In this document: positions 1 to 9,158 of the stretch, piece after piece
How positions within the stretch are numbered: the stretch's first letter is position 1
How the letters are laid out: each line of letters opens with the position of its first letter
Position numbers and translations under genes: made by a program
The notes under the pieces: model-generated
The model's input: only the letters and a program-made list of their open reading frames with translations
Told to the model about the DNA's origin: nothing
Database searches by the model: none
DNA from: an uncultured bacterium
GTDB lineage: Bacteria; Planctomycetota; Phycisphaerae; Phycisphaerales; SM1A02
Assembly: GCA_903898755.1 (NCBI GenBank)
Contig: CAIUGT010000105.1
Coordinates: forward strand, 1-39,183
DNA: 39,183 nt
Reading direction: 5' to 3'

Positions 1-3000
1 ACGGGCGCAAGCAGCGTGACCGTTGGTGGCGTTGCGGCAACAAGTGTTGTCGTTGTAAGCGCAACTTCCATTACTGCGGTGACACCAGCTGGAACAGCCG
101 GCGCGCAAAGCGTTGCGGTGACAACGGCGGGTGGAACAGTGAGCTTGCCAAGCGCGTTTACGTATGTTGTTCCAGCGCCAACCGTCGCCAGTATTTCACC
201 AACGTCTGGTTCAACATTAGGTGGAACGGCCTTCACAATCACGGGAACGAATTTGACTGGCGCAAGCAGCGTGACCGTTGGTGGCGTTGCGGCGACAAGC
301 GTTGTCGTTGTAAGCGCAACTTCCATTACTGCGGTGACACCAGCTGGAACTGCCGGCGCGCAAAGCCTTGCGGTGACAACTGCGGGTGGAACAGTGAGTT
401 TGCCAAGCGCGTTCACCTATATCGCTGTGCCAACAATTAGTTCCGTGAATCCAAATACAGGTGTATTGGCTGGCGGTACGGCTTTCACAATCACGGGAAC
501 AAATTTGACGGGCGCAAGCAGCGTGACCGTTGGCGGCGCATCGGCAACAAGCGTTGTCGTTGTAAGTGCAACTTCGATTACTGCGGTGACACCTGCGGGA
601 ACAACCGGCGCGCAAAGCGTGGCCGTAACAACGTCGGGTGGAACAGTGACCTTGCCAGGCGCGTTCACCTATACCGATATTCCAGTGCCAACAATCGCAT
701 CCGTTTCGCCTTCAACTGGACCTGCTACTGGCGGCACTACAATCACAATTACGGGAACAAATTTGGCTAGCGCCACTGTGACTGTTGGTGGAGCAACAGC
801 CACCGTATCGGCGAACTCAGCTACTTCTATTACTGCGGTGACACCTGCGGGGACAGCCGGCTCACAAACCGTTACGGTTACAACGGCATTGGGAATTGCG
901 AATTCCTTGAATGCATTTATCTATGTTGCGGCGCCAACCATTGCCAGCGTCAGTCCATCTTCAGGACCGTTGGCAGGGGGCACGGCCATCACCATCACGG
1001 GAACTAATTTGACTGGTGCAACTGTGACTGTTGGCGGGGCAGCGGCGACGAGCGTGCTTGTCAATGGGGCTGCAACATCATTGACTGCGGCTACGCCATC
1101 AGGCACAGCTGGCGCAAAAGATGTTGTTGTGACAACTGTTGGTGGTGTAGTCACGGCCACCAACGCATTCACCTATGTCGCAGCGCCCACAGTTTCGAGC
1201 GTCACTCCAACAAGTGGACCTCTTGTTGGTGGAACGGTGATTACGATTGTTGGAACTGGATTTGTAAATGGATCAACAACCGTGTTGATTGATTCAACAT
1301 TCGCATGCACCAGTGTCAATGTCCTGAGCTCCACCTTGCTTCAGGCCACAACTCCGGCTGGAACCGCTGGCAGCAAGTCTGTCCAAGTCCGCACTGCGGG
1401 CGGAACGATCACAGCAAGCAGCACATTTACGTATTTCGCGGTGCCAACAATCGCAAGCGTGAGCCCATCATCAGGACCGTTGGCCGCGGGCACGGCGATC
1501 ACAATCACTGGAACAGATTTGACGGGCGCAACGAGCGTGACGATCGGGGGCGTTGAGGCGACAAGCGTTGTTGTTGCAAGCGCGACTTCCATCACTGCGG
1601 TCACGCCAACTGGAACCGCGGGCGCCAAGACGATCGTGGTCACCACCGCGGGTGGATCAACAGCTCAAGCAATCACATTCACTTATGTTGCAGCGCCAAC
1701 AATCGCAAGCGTGAGCCCATCATCAGGACCGTTGGCCGCGGGCACGGCGATCACAATCACTGGAACAAATTTGACTGGCGCCTCTGTGACTGTTGGCGGC
1801 GCGGCCGCAACAGGCGTGGTTGTGAATGGTTCTGGAACATCGTTGACCGCGGCCGCACCAGTCGGAACAGCGGGGGTGAAAGATGTTGTCGTGACAACTG
1901 TTGGTGGTGTTGATACATCCACGGGCGCGTTCACGTACGTCGCAGCGCCAACCATCGCAAGCGTCAGTCCATCATCGGGACCGTTGGCTGCGGGTACGGC
2001 GATCACGATCACAGGAACAAATTTGACGGGCGCAACAAGCGTGACGATCGGCGGAGTTGCGGCGACAGGCGTGGTTGTTGATAGTGCGACGTCCATCAGT
2101 GCGGTGACGCCAGTAGGAACCCCGGGCGCAAAGACAATCGTTGTCACCACGGTTGGTGGATCCACATCGCAAGCCATCACATTCACATATGTTGCTGCGC
2201 CAACAATCGCAAGCGTGAGTCCATCATCAGGACCGTTGACGTCGGGCACGGCGATCACAATTACAGGAACAAATTTGACGGGCGCCACTTTGACTGTCGG
2301 CGGCGCTGCGGCGACAAGCGTGGTTGTGAATGGGTCTGGGACATCTCTCACCGCGGCCGCGCCTTCGGGAACAGCGGGTGTCAAAGATGTAGTTGTGACA
2401 ACTGTTGGTGGTGCGGTGACATCCACGGGAGCGTTCACCTATGTTGCGGCGCCAACGATCGCTGACGTGACTCCGACATCTGGATCCGCACTTGGCGCAA
2501 CACCGATCACAATCACAGGAACAAATTTGACGAGCGCCACTGTGTCTGTTGGCGGCGCGGCAGCGACAAGCGTTGTAGTGAATGGCGCGGGAACATCCCT
2601 CACCGCGGTCACGCCTGCGGGAACGGTTGGCGCGCAAAATGTTGTTGTGACAACTGTTGGGGGTGCGGCCACTTTGCCAAGCGCGTTCACGTATGTCACA
2701 CCAGCGCCAACCATTGCAAGTCTGTCCCCAAATTCAGGAACAACGTTGGGTGGAACGACTGTCACCATAAGCGGCGCAAATTTGACTGGCGCCAGCAGCG
2801 TGACCTTTGGCGGCGTAGCAGCGACAAGCTTTGTTGTGGTCAGTGGAACTTCAATCACGGCTGTCACTCCATCAGGTGCTGAAGGCGCACAAACTGTAGC
2901 GGTCACCACCGCGGGCGGAACTGCGACTGCGTCGTTCACCTATCTCACCAACGCTCCAACAATCACTGGCGTGGTTCCCAATTCTGGACCATTCAATGGG

Positions 3001-3210
3001 GGCACCACGATTACATTGACGGGAACCAATTTCACCGATGCAAGCCGCGTGACGATTGGCGGCATTGCGGCGTCCAGTTTCACAGTGGTCAATGCCACAA
3101 CGATCACGGCCGTGACATCAAGCGGACCTGATGGTCTGCAAAGTATCGCGGTGACAACGCCAATTTCAACCGCGACCAAACCTGCCGCGTTCACCTATGT
3201 CATTCCAGCG
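1..3210 (+). repeat. Tandem TIG/IPT-coding repeats, unit about 252 bp
   Basis: Thirteen in-frame units, the first cut by the window edge. Units starting at 1444, 1696, 1948, 2200 and 2452 are exactly 252 bp apart. Neighbouring units share stretches of tens of identical bases, for example the opening of the units at 1444 and 1696. This indicates recent duplication or gene conversion. Confidence 0.9.
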
Positions 3211-5949
3211 CCACTGGGCGTTGCCGCAAGCGATGGCGCATCAACCTCGCAGGTCACTGTGACGTGGTCCGCCGTTGCAGGCGCGGTGACGGGCTACGAC
3301 ATCTTCCGCAATGGCGGCGCGACAAAGATTGGTTCTTCTGTTGGTGTGGCGACCACGTTCGCAGACACCACGGCTGTTGCTGGAACTTTGTACAGCTACG
3401 CAGTGAAGGCCACGACCGCGACGGGCGTCAGTCTTGCCAGCGCTTTGGACAATGGATGGGTGAAGTTGAGTGCGCCGACTGGTTTGGCGTGCGCGGCACC
3501 TGCTGTGACCGATGGTGTTCACCTTTCATGGAATGCAAGCGTTGGCGCAACCAGTTACGACATCTTCCGCAATGGCGGCGCGACCAAGATTGGTTCTTCA
3601 GTTGGAGCGGCCACAAACTATGTGGATACGTCCGCTGCGGTTGGCGTGAATTTCACCTACACGGTGCGCGCCGTCTGCGCGCTTGGATCAAGCGATGTCA
3701 GCGCAAGCGCAATTGGTTGGAAGGCTCCTGCAGCGCCAACCGGCGTTGCCGCAAGCGATGGAACCTCCAGCTCGCAAGTCACAGTGACCTGGGTCGCGGC
3801 GACTGGCGCAACGGGTTACGACATATTCCGCGATGGCGGCGCGACCAAGATTGGCTCGTCTATTGGAACGGCCACCACGTACACCGATACGACCGCGCTT
3901 GCAACAACAACGCATACGTACACGGTGAAGACCGTGACTGCGGCGGGTTCCAGCGTGGCAAGCGCAGGGGACACTGGGTATGTCGTGCTTGCCTCTGCGC
4001 TCAGCTTTGCCGCGACCGATGGAACTTCATTCGCTCAAGTTGGATTGTCTTGGAGCAGCGTTCCAGGCGCCATGGGGTACCAAATCATTCGCAGTGATTC
4101 TGTGAACGCGCTTGCGACAACAAGTGGTAATGCCGCGACGTCTTTCAGTGACACCACCGCGACCATCGGTCAGATATTCACTTACAGCGTGGTCGCCACC
4201 GCGACCGAATCGAAGTACAACAGTGCCGCCACTGTTGACAGCGGTCATCGCGCCATTGAGTCGCCAACCAGTGTTGTGGCAACCGATAGTGTTTGGACCA
4301 ATAAAATCTTTGTCTCGTGGAACCCTGTCAACGGCGCAATTGGATATCAAGTGTTCCGCAATGGCGCGGCTACTCCAATCGCAACTCTTGCGGGGAATTC
4401 CAACACAAGCTTTGGCGATTCATCCACAATAGTTGGAACTGTTTACACATACACGGTGAAAGCCCAAGGACCCGATGTGTTCAGCGTGGCGAGTTTGGCC
4501 GACACGGGTGTCCGCGCCGTCGCCGCAACGATGGTTGAAGGTGTGTCCGCGACTGATGGCGCGTACACGGACAAGGTCATCGTGACTTGGAAAGCTTCGC
4601 CTGGCGCAATTGGTTACCAAATTTACCGCAACGGTATTGCGGCTCCAATTGGAACGGTCTACGGTTCTATATTGTCCTACAACGACACGGGTGCGAGCAT
4701 TGGAGTGAGCTACACCTACAGCGTCAAGTCATTCACAATTGGGGTGGCTCAACTCTCGAATGATTCTGCGGGCTTAAGCGTGGTCAGCGCAAGTGACGCT
4801 GGATATCGCGCTCCTTCAGCGCCTTTGAATGTCCAAGCCACGGATGGAACATTGTCAGACCAAGTTCGTGTGAGTTGGGATCCATTGCTCAGCGTCTTGG
4901 GATATAAAATTTACCGCGATGGCGTTGAGATTGGTTCAACTCCTCTTGATACCGTCACGACATTTAGTGATTCTTCCGCAACGGTGCTCCAGAATTACAC
5001 TTACACCGTGAAGGCCGTCACGGCCACTGGCTTGAGCGCAGTGAGCGCGGGCGACATTGGTTTCCGTGGACTTCCACCAGGACCAATTGGCGTTGCGGCA
5101 AGCGATGGATTATTTAGCGACAAGGTGCAAGTGACGTGGACAAAGCTTGTTGGTTGCACCGCGTATCAAATCTTCCGTGATGGCACGCTTGTGGGAACGA
5201 CAACGGGTTATTCATCCGTGACCTACAACGACACCACCGCGGCTGTTGCCGTGGTCTACACCTACACAGTCAAGGGCGTGGTCTATGGCGGCCTCACCCA
5301 AGCCAGCGCGGGCAACACCGGCTTCCGCGGCGCCAGTCTGACAAGTGGCCAAGGTGGTCCAGAGACCGTTGGTTCCATTGGAGACACATCCAATGCCAAG
5401 AGCGGCTCTGAATCGGTCAATGCTTCCTCAGGAAATGCAGGCAATGAATTGGGTGCGAATTCCACAACCACCGTCGCGCAATCTGATGATGCGGCTGGCT
5501 CCTCCAATGACAGCGCTGACTTGCGAACCATTGCTCAAATCAAATGTGATGCGTTGTTCTTGGATGTGTCGCAACGAATGCAACTCAGCGACAGTTTCGC
5601 GCGGGACATGACGCCATTGCTCGGTGTAGATGATGACCTTGATGGCGTGATGGATATGTGCCAACGCAACGAAGGCGACATCAACTTGGATGGCGCGGTG
5701 AATGATTCCGATCTGGTCGACCTCATGCGCGCCTTTGAGACGCACGACTTGATCGCCGATCTCAATCATGACGGCGAGTTTGACGGCAGCGATATTTCGT
5801 TGTTCCTGATGGCGCTTGAAGATCACGCGCAGGAAATTTCCTTCAATGGCGAGTCCGCTATCAAGGTTCTTCCAGGCGAGATGGATCAAGTTGGCGCGGC
5901 CAGTTTGAATGACGCGGTTGCAGGTCAATCAAACACGTCGGACAATTGA
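1..5949 (+). CDS. Giant secreted TIG/IPT and FN3 repeat protein with dockerin-like end (5' partial)
   Basis: The frame is open from base 1, so the true start lies upstream of the window. The visible 1982 codons contain one partial and twelve complete TIG/IPT domains of about 84 residues (typical opening PTIASVSPSSGPLAGGT, then ITITGTNLTGA). Eight FN3 domains of about 88 residues follow from about base 3211 (typical core GYDIFRNGGATKIGSS, ending in YTYTVKAVT and SAGDTGF). After an Asn/Ser-rich linker comes a dockerin-like pair of calcium loops (GDINLDGAVNDSD and DLNHDGEFDGSD, about 5674-5823). TIG and FN3 domains are Ig-like folds common in surface adhesins, and no catalytic domain is visible. 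It is very probably an exported cell-surface or matrix protein. The repeats are nearly identical at the DNA level, so assembly collapse is possible. Its TGA overlaps the next gene's possible TTG start. Confidence 0.93.
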   Translation, partial: TGASSVTVGGVAATSVVVVSATSITAVTPAGTAGAQSVAVTTAGGTVSLPSAFTYVVPAPTVASISPTSGSTLGGTAFTITGTNLTGASSVTVGGVAATSVVVVSATSITAVTPAGTAGAQSLAVTTAGGTVSLPSAFTYIAVPTISSVNPNTGVLAGGTAFTITGTNLTGASSVTVGGASATSVVVVSATSITAVTPAGTTGAQSVAVTTSGGTVTLPGAFTYTDIPVPTIASVSPSTGPATGGTTITITGTNLASATVTVGGATATVSANSATSITAVTPAGTAGSQTVTVTTALGIANSLNAFIYVAAPTIASVSPSSGPLAGGTAITITGTNLTGATVTVGGAAATSVLVNGAATSLTAATPSGTAGAKDVVVTTVGGVVTATNAFTYVAAPTVSSVTPTSGPLVGGTVITIVGTGFVNGSTTVLIDSTFACTSVNVLSSTLLQATTPAGTAGSKSVQVRTAGGTITASSTFTYFAVPTIASVSPSSGPLAAGTAITITGTDLTGATSVTIGGVEATSVVVASATSITAVTPTGTAGAKTIVVTTAGGSTAQAITFTYVAAPTIASVSPSSGPLAAGTAITITGTNLTGASVTVGGAAATGVVVNGSGTSLTAAAPVGTAGVKDVVVTTVGGVDTSTGAFTYVAAPTIASVSPSSGPLAAGTAITITGTNLTGATSVTIGGVAATGVVVDSATSISAVTPVGTPGAKTIVVTTVGGSTSQAITFTYVAAPTIASVSPSSGPLTSGTAITITGTNLTGATLTVGGAAATSVVVNGSGTSLTAAAPSGTAGVKDVVVTTVGGAVTSTGAFTYVAAPTIADVTPTSGSALGATPITITGTNLTSATVSVGGAAATSVVVNGAGTSLTAVTPAGTVGAQNVVVTTVGGAATLPSAFTYVTPAPTIASLSPNSGTTLGGTTVTISGANLTGASSVTFGGVAATSFVVVSGTSITAVTPSGAEGAQTVAVTTAGGTATASFTYLTNAPTITGVVPNSGPFNGGTTITLTGTNFTDASRVTIGGIAASSFTVVNATTITAVTSSGPDGLQSIAVTTPISTATKPAAFTYVIPAPLGVAASDGASTSQVTVTWSAVAGAVTGYDIFRNGGATKIGSSVGVATTFADTTAVAGTLYSYAVKATTATGVSLASALDNGWVKLSAPTGLACAAPAVTDGVHLSWNASVGATSYDIFRNGGATKIGSSVGAATNYVDTSAAVGVNFTYTVRAVCALGSSDVSASAIGWKAPAAPTGVAASDGTSSSQVTVTWVAATGATGYDIFRDGGATKIGSSIGTATTYTDTTALATTTHTYTVKTVTAAGSSVASAGDTGYVVLASALSFAATDGTSFAQVGLSWSSVPGAMGYQIIRSDSVNALATTSGNAATSFSDTTATIGQIFTYSVVATATESKYNSAATVDSGHRAIESPTSVVATDSVWTNKIFVSWNPVNGAIGYQVFRNGAATPIATLAGNSNTSFGDSSTIVGTVYTYTVKAQGPDVFSVASLADTGVRAVAATMVEGVSATDGAYTDKVIVTWKASPGAIGYQIYRNGIAAPIGTVYGSILSYNDTGASIGVSYTYSVKSFTIGVAQLSNDSAGLSVVSASDAGYRAPSAPLNVQATDGTLSDQVRVSWDPLLSVLGYKIYRDGVEIGSTPLDTVTTFSDSSATVLQNYTYTVKAVTATGLSAVSAGDIGFRGLPPGPIGVAASDGLFSDKVQVTWTKLVGCTAYQIFRDGTLVGTTTGYSSVTYNDTTAAVAVVYTYTVKGVVYGGLTQASAGNTGFRGASLTSGQGGPETVGSIGDTSNAKSGSESVNASSGNAGNELGANSTTTVAQSDDAAGSSNDSADLRTIAQIKCDALFLDVSQRMQLSDSFARDMTPLLGVDDDLDGVMDMCQRNEGDINLDGAVNDSDLVDLMRAFETHDLIADLNHDGEFDGSDISLFLMALEDHAQEISFNGESAIKVLPGEMDQVGAASLNDAVAGQSNTSDN
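1444..2451 (+). repeat. Higher-order 504-bp duplication of a two-domain TIG unit
   Basis: Domains at 1444 and 1948 share one subtype (core TSVTIGGV, later GAKTIVVTT and TFTYVAA). Domains at 1696 and 2200 share another (core TVGGAAAT, VVVNGSGTSLTAAAP, GVKDVVVTTVGG). The order B-A-B-A with 504-bp spacing shows that a pair of domains was duplicated as one block. Confidence 0.8.
3211..5337 (+). repeat. Eight FN3-coding repeats
   Basis: Eight units of about 255-300 bp. Each begins with a segment like VAASDGTSSSQVTVTW, then Y-D/Q-I-F-R-N/D-G, and ends with YTYTVK plus an ASAGDTGFR-like stretch. They are more diverged from one another than the TIG units. Confidence 0.85.
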
Positions 5950-6494
5950 TTGTGAACATTCGTAAGGTGAGCGCGGCGGCGTGCTGGATTGTGCTGCTTG
6001 CGATTTGGTTTGCAGCGTTTCAAGAATGGCCAACGCTTCCAGCCAAATTTCCAATGCACTTTGACTTGGCGGGGCGCCCAGATTCATTTGTGGACAAGAG
6101 CGTGGTGGCGTGGTTTCTTCTGCCCGTGTTCGCCACCGTCCTGAACGTGGGACTTTCATTTTTAGCTCCAATGATTCGCTGGATGACGCTGAAACATCCA
6201 GAGTTTGTGAATATGCCGCGCAAGGAGCAATGGTTGAAACTGGATTCGTCCGCGCGCCTGCGAACGGTGGAGCCAGTGTTTGGCGCCATGCGGGTTTTGC
6301 AACTGCTGGTCATGTTGTTGTTTTTATTCATCGTGATCAGCACCGCCAAAATAGCCAGCGGTCAGTGGACTGTGCTTCCAGTGTGGCCCACATTTGTATT
6401 CATGGCTGCAATGGGCATCAGTGTTGCTTGGTTGATTTTTAGGTCGATCACGGCGGTCAAAAAAGAAGTGAAAGTTTTTTCGGATCCGTTGTGA
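5946..6494 (+). CDS. DUF1648-type integral membrane protein
   Basis: The product has 182 residues and about four membrane segments (near 8-25, 54-75, 103-125 and 143-165). The DUF1648 signature lies just after the first segment: LPAKFPMHFDLAGRPDSF at about residues 31-48, where family members have a similar P-x-H-F-x-x-x-G-x-P-D stretch. DUF1648 occurs in SdpI-like immunity proteins and many uncharacterised membrane proteins, so the function is unknown. The first possible start is a TTG overlapping the upstream stop codon; a GTG at 5952 is an alternative, and neither has a clear Shine-Dalgarno site. The overlap suggests translation coupled to the repeat-protein gene. Confidence 0.75.
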   Translation: MIVNIRKVSAAACWIVLLAIWFAAFQEWPTLPAKFPMHFDLAGRPDSFVDKSVVAWFLLPVFATVLNVGLSFLAPMIRWMTLKHPEFVNMPRKEQWLKLDSSARLRTVEPVFGAMRVLQLLVMLLFLFIVISTAKIASGQWTVLPVWPTFVFMAAMGISVAWLIFRSITAVKKEVKVFSDPL

Positions 6495-6536
6495 AAACCT
6501 ATTGCGGGATGCGGCGGGGCAGGTCACTATGACTCG

Positions 6537-7331
6537 ATGAAATACGCCTCCATGAAATATCAAATTGCAATGCTGGTCAGTGGCTTGGGAATGATGTTGA
6601 GTGGTTGCGCGGGTAACGCGGCGCAGTCCACGCCTGCAAGCGCGCCTGTTTCCACCACGGCGGCTAGTACCAAATCAACGGCGCCAACAAAAGTTGCGGC
6701 CTCCACAACGCAAGGTACAACGGCATCCGGCGACGGTTGGATCACGCTCTTTGATGGCGGCGATCCCGCGAAATATTTTCGAGGCTTCAAGAAAGATTCT
6801 TTCCCAACCGGTTGGACCGTTCGTGATGGTTGCTTGGTTCGCACTGGGCCAGGCGGCGACTTGATTACGCGCGATGAATTTCAGAATTTTGATTTGACCC
6901 TTGACTGGAAAATTCTCAAGGGAGGGAATTCTGGAATCATGTACCACGTGAGCGAGGACGCCAACAACACCTACGACACCGGACCAGAGATGCAAATTCT
7001 GGATGACGACGCGCACAATGACGGCAAGGATCGCCTGACGTGCGCGGGCGCGAATTACGCTTTGTATCCAGCGCCAAAAGGTATTGTGAAACCGGTCGGC
7101 CAATGGAACTCTATTCGTATCTTGTGCAATGGAAACCATGTCGAGCAATACATGAACGGCGTGCAGATTTGCTCATTTGATGCCGGCAGCGCGGATTGGA
7201 AAGCGCGATTGCTTGCCAGCAAATTCTCCAAGTTTCCTTTGTACGCCACCAAATCAACGGGGCATATCGCGCTGCAAGATCATGGCGATGAAGTTGCGTT
7301 TCGCAACATCCGCATCAAGCCGTTGCCGTAA
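6537..7331 (+). CDS. DUF1080 (3-keto-disaccharide hydrolase-like) lipoprotein
   Basis: The product has 264 residues. The N-terminus is a lipoprotein signal with lipobox L21-S22-G23-C24. A Ser/Thr/Ala-rich spacer (about 25-65) leads into a DUF1080 domain (about 70-263) with the typical features WITLFDGGD, NFDLTLDWKI, GNSGIMYHV, GPEMQILDD and a closing GHIALQDHGDEVAFRNIRI. The fold is a concanavalin/LamG-like jelly roll, and some members are annotated as 3-keto-disaccharide hydrolases. This family is greatly expanded in planctomycetes. The protein is probably anchored on the outer face of a membrane and acts on carbohydrate, but the substrate cannot be read from the sequence. A second in-frame ATG at 6552 would also leave a good signal peptide. 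Confidence 0.88.
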   Translation: MKYASMKYQIAMLVSGLGMMLSGCAGNAAQSTPASAPVSTTAASTKSTAPTKVAASTTQGTTASGDGWITLFDGGDPAKYFRGFKKDSFPTGWTVRDGCLVRTGPGGDLITRDEFQNFDLTLDWKILKGGNSGIMYHVSEDANNTYDTGPEMQILDDDAHNDGKDRLTCAGANYALYPAPKGIVKPVGQWNSIRILCNGNHVEQYMNGVQICSFDAGSADWKARLLASKFSKFPLYATKSTGHIALQDHGDEVAFRNIRIKPLP

Positions 7332-7339
7332 TTGCTTCC

Positions 7340-8017
7340 ATGCATGATCGCCACGAACAACATGCGCGCGTTGATTGCGTACCTGGGTTTCCAAGCGAAC
7401 GTTTGGAAAGGTATTTACATCGTGCGTTGACATTGCCTATTCGCGACACGCTGTTGAGCGCGCTTGGTCATTTTTCAAAGTCGGGCGTGGCAAGCGATCT
7501 TGGTTGTGGCCCCGGAAAAGAAGTCGCGGAGTTGTTGCGGCGTGGTTGGCGCGTGGAAGCAGTGGACGCGTACGCGCACATGTTGCAATCCACTCAGGCA
7601 GCCGCGATTGAAGCGGTGGGAGCGCAAGAAACATCGTCGCGCTTGTGTTGCGTGCATGCGTTGATTGCGAATTGGTCCGCGCCGCCGAACAGCTTGGACT
7701 TGGTTCACGCTGGTTTCTCTTTGCCGTTTGTGGCCGCGGTGGATTTCGCCAAGGTGTGGGGAACAATGTGCGCCGCATTGAAGCCTGGCGGCATTTTCGC
7801 GGGGCAATTGTTTGGGTTGAAAGATTCATTTCTTGCTGAAAGTCCCGCGGGCTCAATGAATGCGCATACGCATGATGAAGTTGTGCGACTTCTGCGCGGT
7901 TTCCAAGTGATCTCAATGACCGAAGAGGAACGCGATGGAGTTGTTGGCGTCCCGCCCAATGAACGTGCCAAGCATTGGCATGTTTTTCACATTGTGGCTC
8001 GGCGCAATCAAGGGTGA
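7340..8017 (+). CDS. Class I SAM-dependent methyltransferase
   Basis: The product has 225 residues and a Rossmann methyltransferase layout. Motif I is ASDLGCGPGKE at 51-61, followed by the acidic end of beta 2 (RVEAVDAYAHML), a motif IV-like NSLDLVHAGFSLPFV, and a later LKPGGIFAGQLFG typical of the post-IV region. There is no membrane segment, so it is cytoplasmic. The methyl acceptor cannot be identified. The gene starts 8 bp after the DUF1080 gene on the same strand, so the two may be co-transcribed. It converges with the thioredoxin-like gene downstream. Confidence 0.85.
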   Translation: MHDRHEQHARVDCVPGFPSERLERYLHRALTLPIRDTLLSALGHFSKSGVASDLGCGPGKEVAELLRRGWRVEAVDAYAHMLQSTQAAAIEAVGAQETSSRLCCVHALIANWSAPPNSLDLVHAGFSLPFVAAVDFAKVWGTMCAALKPGGIFAGQLFGLKDSFLAESPAGSMNAHTHDEVVRLLRGFQVISMTEEERDGVVGVPPNERAKHWHVFHIVARRNQG

Positions 8018-8109
8018 CTGGACCGTGCTTGTCACCCGTGGCGATTTGAATTCGCCTCGGTCACTTCCACGCGCAACGAGTTCACTTCGCGGCCGCAACT
8101 TGAACGCGC

Positions 8110-8673
8110 TCAATATTGCGCGGCGCGCCATTTAATGTTGCAACCAATACTTGGCCGTTGATCGGCGCTTGGCGTGGCGCCTCGAAGCACCGCGTCAATC
8201 GCAGCGCGCAAATCTTTGCCATCAACAGGCAATGTGTTGCGAGGGCGACTTGAGTCAAGTTGGCCGCGGTAGGCGAGGGTGTGCGCGGCATTGAACAGAA
8301 AAAAATCTGGAGTGCACGCCGCATGGAAGTCGCGCGCGACTGATTGTGTTTCATCAAAGCAATAGGGAAACACATAGCCCGCATCAAGTGCCGACTGCTT
8401 CATGTGCTCCGGCCCATCTTGCGGATGCGTGAGCGTGTCATTGCTGGAAATGGCGACGATGGCGAGTTTGGATGCGTGATAGTCCTCGCCCAATGCGGCC
8501 AGTTCCTGGCGCACATGCACCACAAACGGACAGTGGTTGCAGATGAACATGACAAGGACCGGACGGTTGATGAAATCATCGCTGCGAATGCGGCGCCCCG
8601 AGACGGTGTCGGGTAAATCAAAGCGGGGCATGGGCGAATCAAGCGCGATCATTTGGCTTTCAAGTGCCGCCAT
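8110..8673 (-). CDS. Thioredoxin-family (redoxin/AhpC-TSA) protein
   Basis: The product has 187 residues and no export signal. It has a thioredoxin fold with the redox pair C-N-H-C at 45-48 (context VMFICNHCPFVVHV), an AISSNDTLTHPQDGPEHM segment and a cis-proline-region CTPDFFLF. The C-terminus ends in PSIGCNIKW, which is characteristic of this bacterial family of about 190-residue thioredoxin-like proteins. It is likely a cytoplasmic thiol-disulfide oxidoreductase or peroxiredoxin relative. The ATG at 8673 is supported by a Shine-Dalgarno AAGGAG (8682-8687) 8 nt upstream. It diverges from the zinc-ribbon gene, and both promoters must lie in about 60 bp. Confidence 0.85.
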   Translation of the reverse strand: MAALESQMIALDSPMPRFDLPDTVSGRRIRSDDFINRPVLVMFICNHCPFVVHVRQELAALGEDYHASKLAIVAISSNDTLTHPQDGPEHMKQSALDAGYVFPYCFDETQSVARDFHAACTPDFFLFNAAHTLAYRGQLDSSRPRNTLPVDGKDLRAAIDAVLRGATPSADQRPSIGCNIKWRAAQY

Positions 8674-8681
8674 ATGTGTGT

Positions 8682-8687
8682 CTCCTT
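8682..8687 (-). promoter_or_regulatory. Shine-Dalgarno site of the thioredoxin-family gene
   Basis: AAGGAG on the minus strand, 8 nt before the ATG at 8673. It fixes the start of the downstream gene. Confidence 0.8.
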
Positions 8688-8733
8688 AAAAAATACTGTG
8701 CGAAGTAAGGAATTCAATCGTAGACTTTTTTGC

Positions 8734-9015
8734 ATGTCCAAGTATCGCGATGAAGGACCAAGCGCAGAAGATTTGCGCCGCTACGGAGTGAACGCCCCCA
8801 ATGCCGAGGACGCGGTGGTGTATTGCCCCGATTGCGCGGCGGAGATGCATCCCAGCGCCGACATTTGTCCAAAGTGTTTTTGCTTTGTCAGCGGCGCGCG
8901 ATTGCACAAGCATCCATGGAAGGAGCGCGCGAAAAAAGGTCGCACAACTTTCATCATCGCGCTACTTTTATTCGCATTGCTCTTGCCGTTCATCGCGTGG
9001 CTGCGATGGTGGTGA
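8734..9015 (+). CDS. Small zinc-ribbon membrane protein
   Basis: The product has 93 residues from the ATG at 8734. A C-P-D-C (31-34) and C-P-K-C (45-48) pair form a zinc-ribbon, and a single strong hydrophobic segment lies at about 72-91 near the C-terminus. The expected topology is a cytoplasmic ribbon with a C-terminal anchor. The open frame extends upstream to 8653, but that part would overlap the divergent gene and reads like non-coding sequence. No family with a known role was recognised. Zinc-ribbon plus transmembrane architecture is common in uncharacterised planctomycete proteins. Confidence 0.75.
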   Translation: MSKYRDEGPSAEDLRRYGVNAPNAEDAVVYCPDCAAEMHPSADICPKCFCFVSGARLHKHPWKERAKKGRTTFIIALLLFALLLPFIAWLRWW

Positions 9016-9042
9016 CTCCGAAATTTCGGAGCAAGAGTGCAA

Positions 9043-9115
<73 letters not shown>

Positions 9116-9158
9116 GAAGGGAGAAGCGTAACCAAGCTGCAACCACTCGGCAAGGTGA

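Noticed and set aside
1683-2438. Long minus-strand open frame under the TIG repeats
   Set aside because: It is the mirror of the 252-bp coding repeat, is Pro/Thr/Val-rich and repeats with the same period. It has no start signal and no domain.
1-3210. CRISPR or satellite array
   Set aside because: The tandem repeats are in frame, 252 bp long and encode Ig-like domains. There are no short repeat-spacer units.
3264-4097. Plus-strand open frame in another phase within the FN3 region
   Set aside because: Composition is Arg/Trp/Cys-rich, as expected of an out-of-phase reading of the FN3 gene.
8036-8060. Hairpin CCGTGGCGA/TCGCCTCGG between the methyltransferase and thioredoxin genes
   Set aside because: One mismatch and no T-tract on either side. 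The evidence is too weak to call a terminator.
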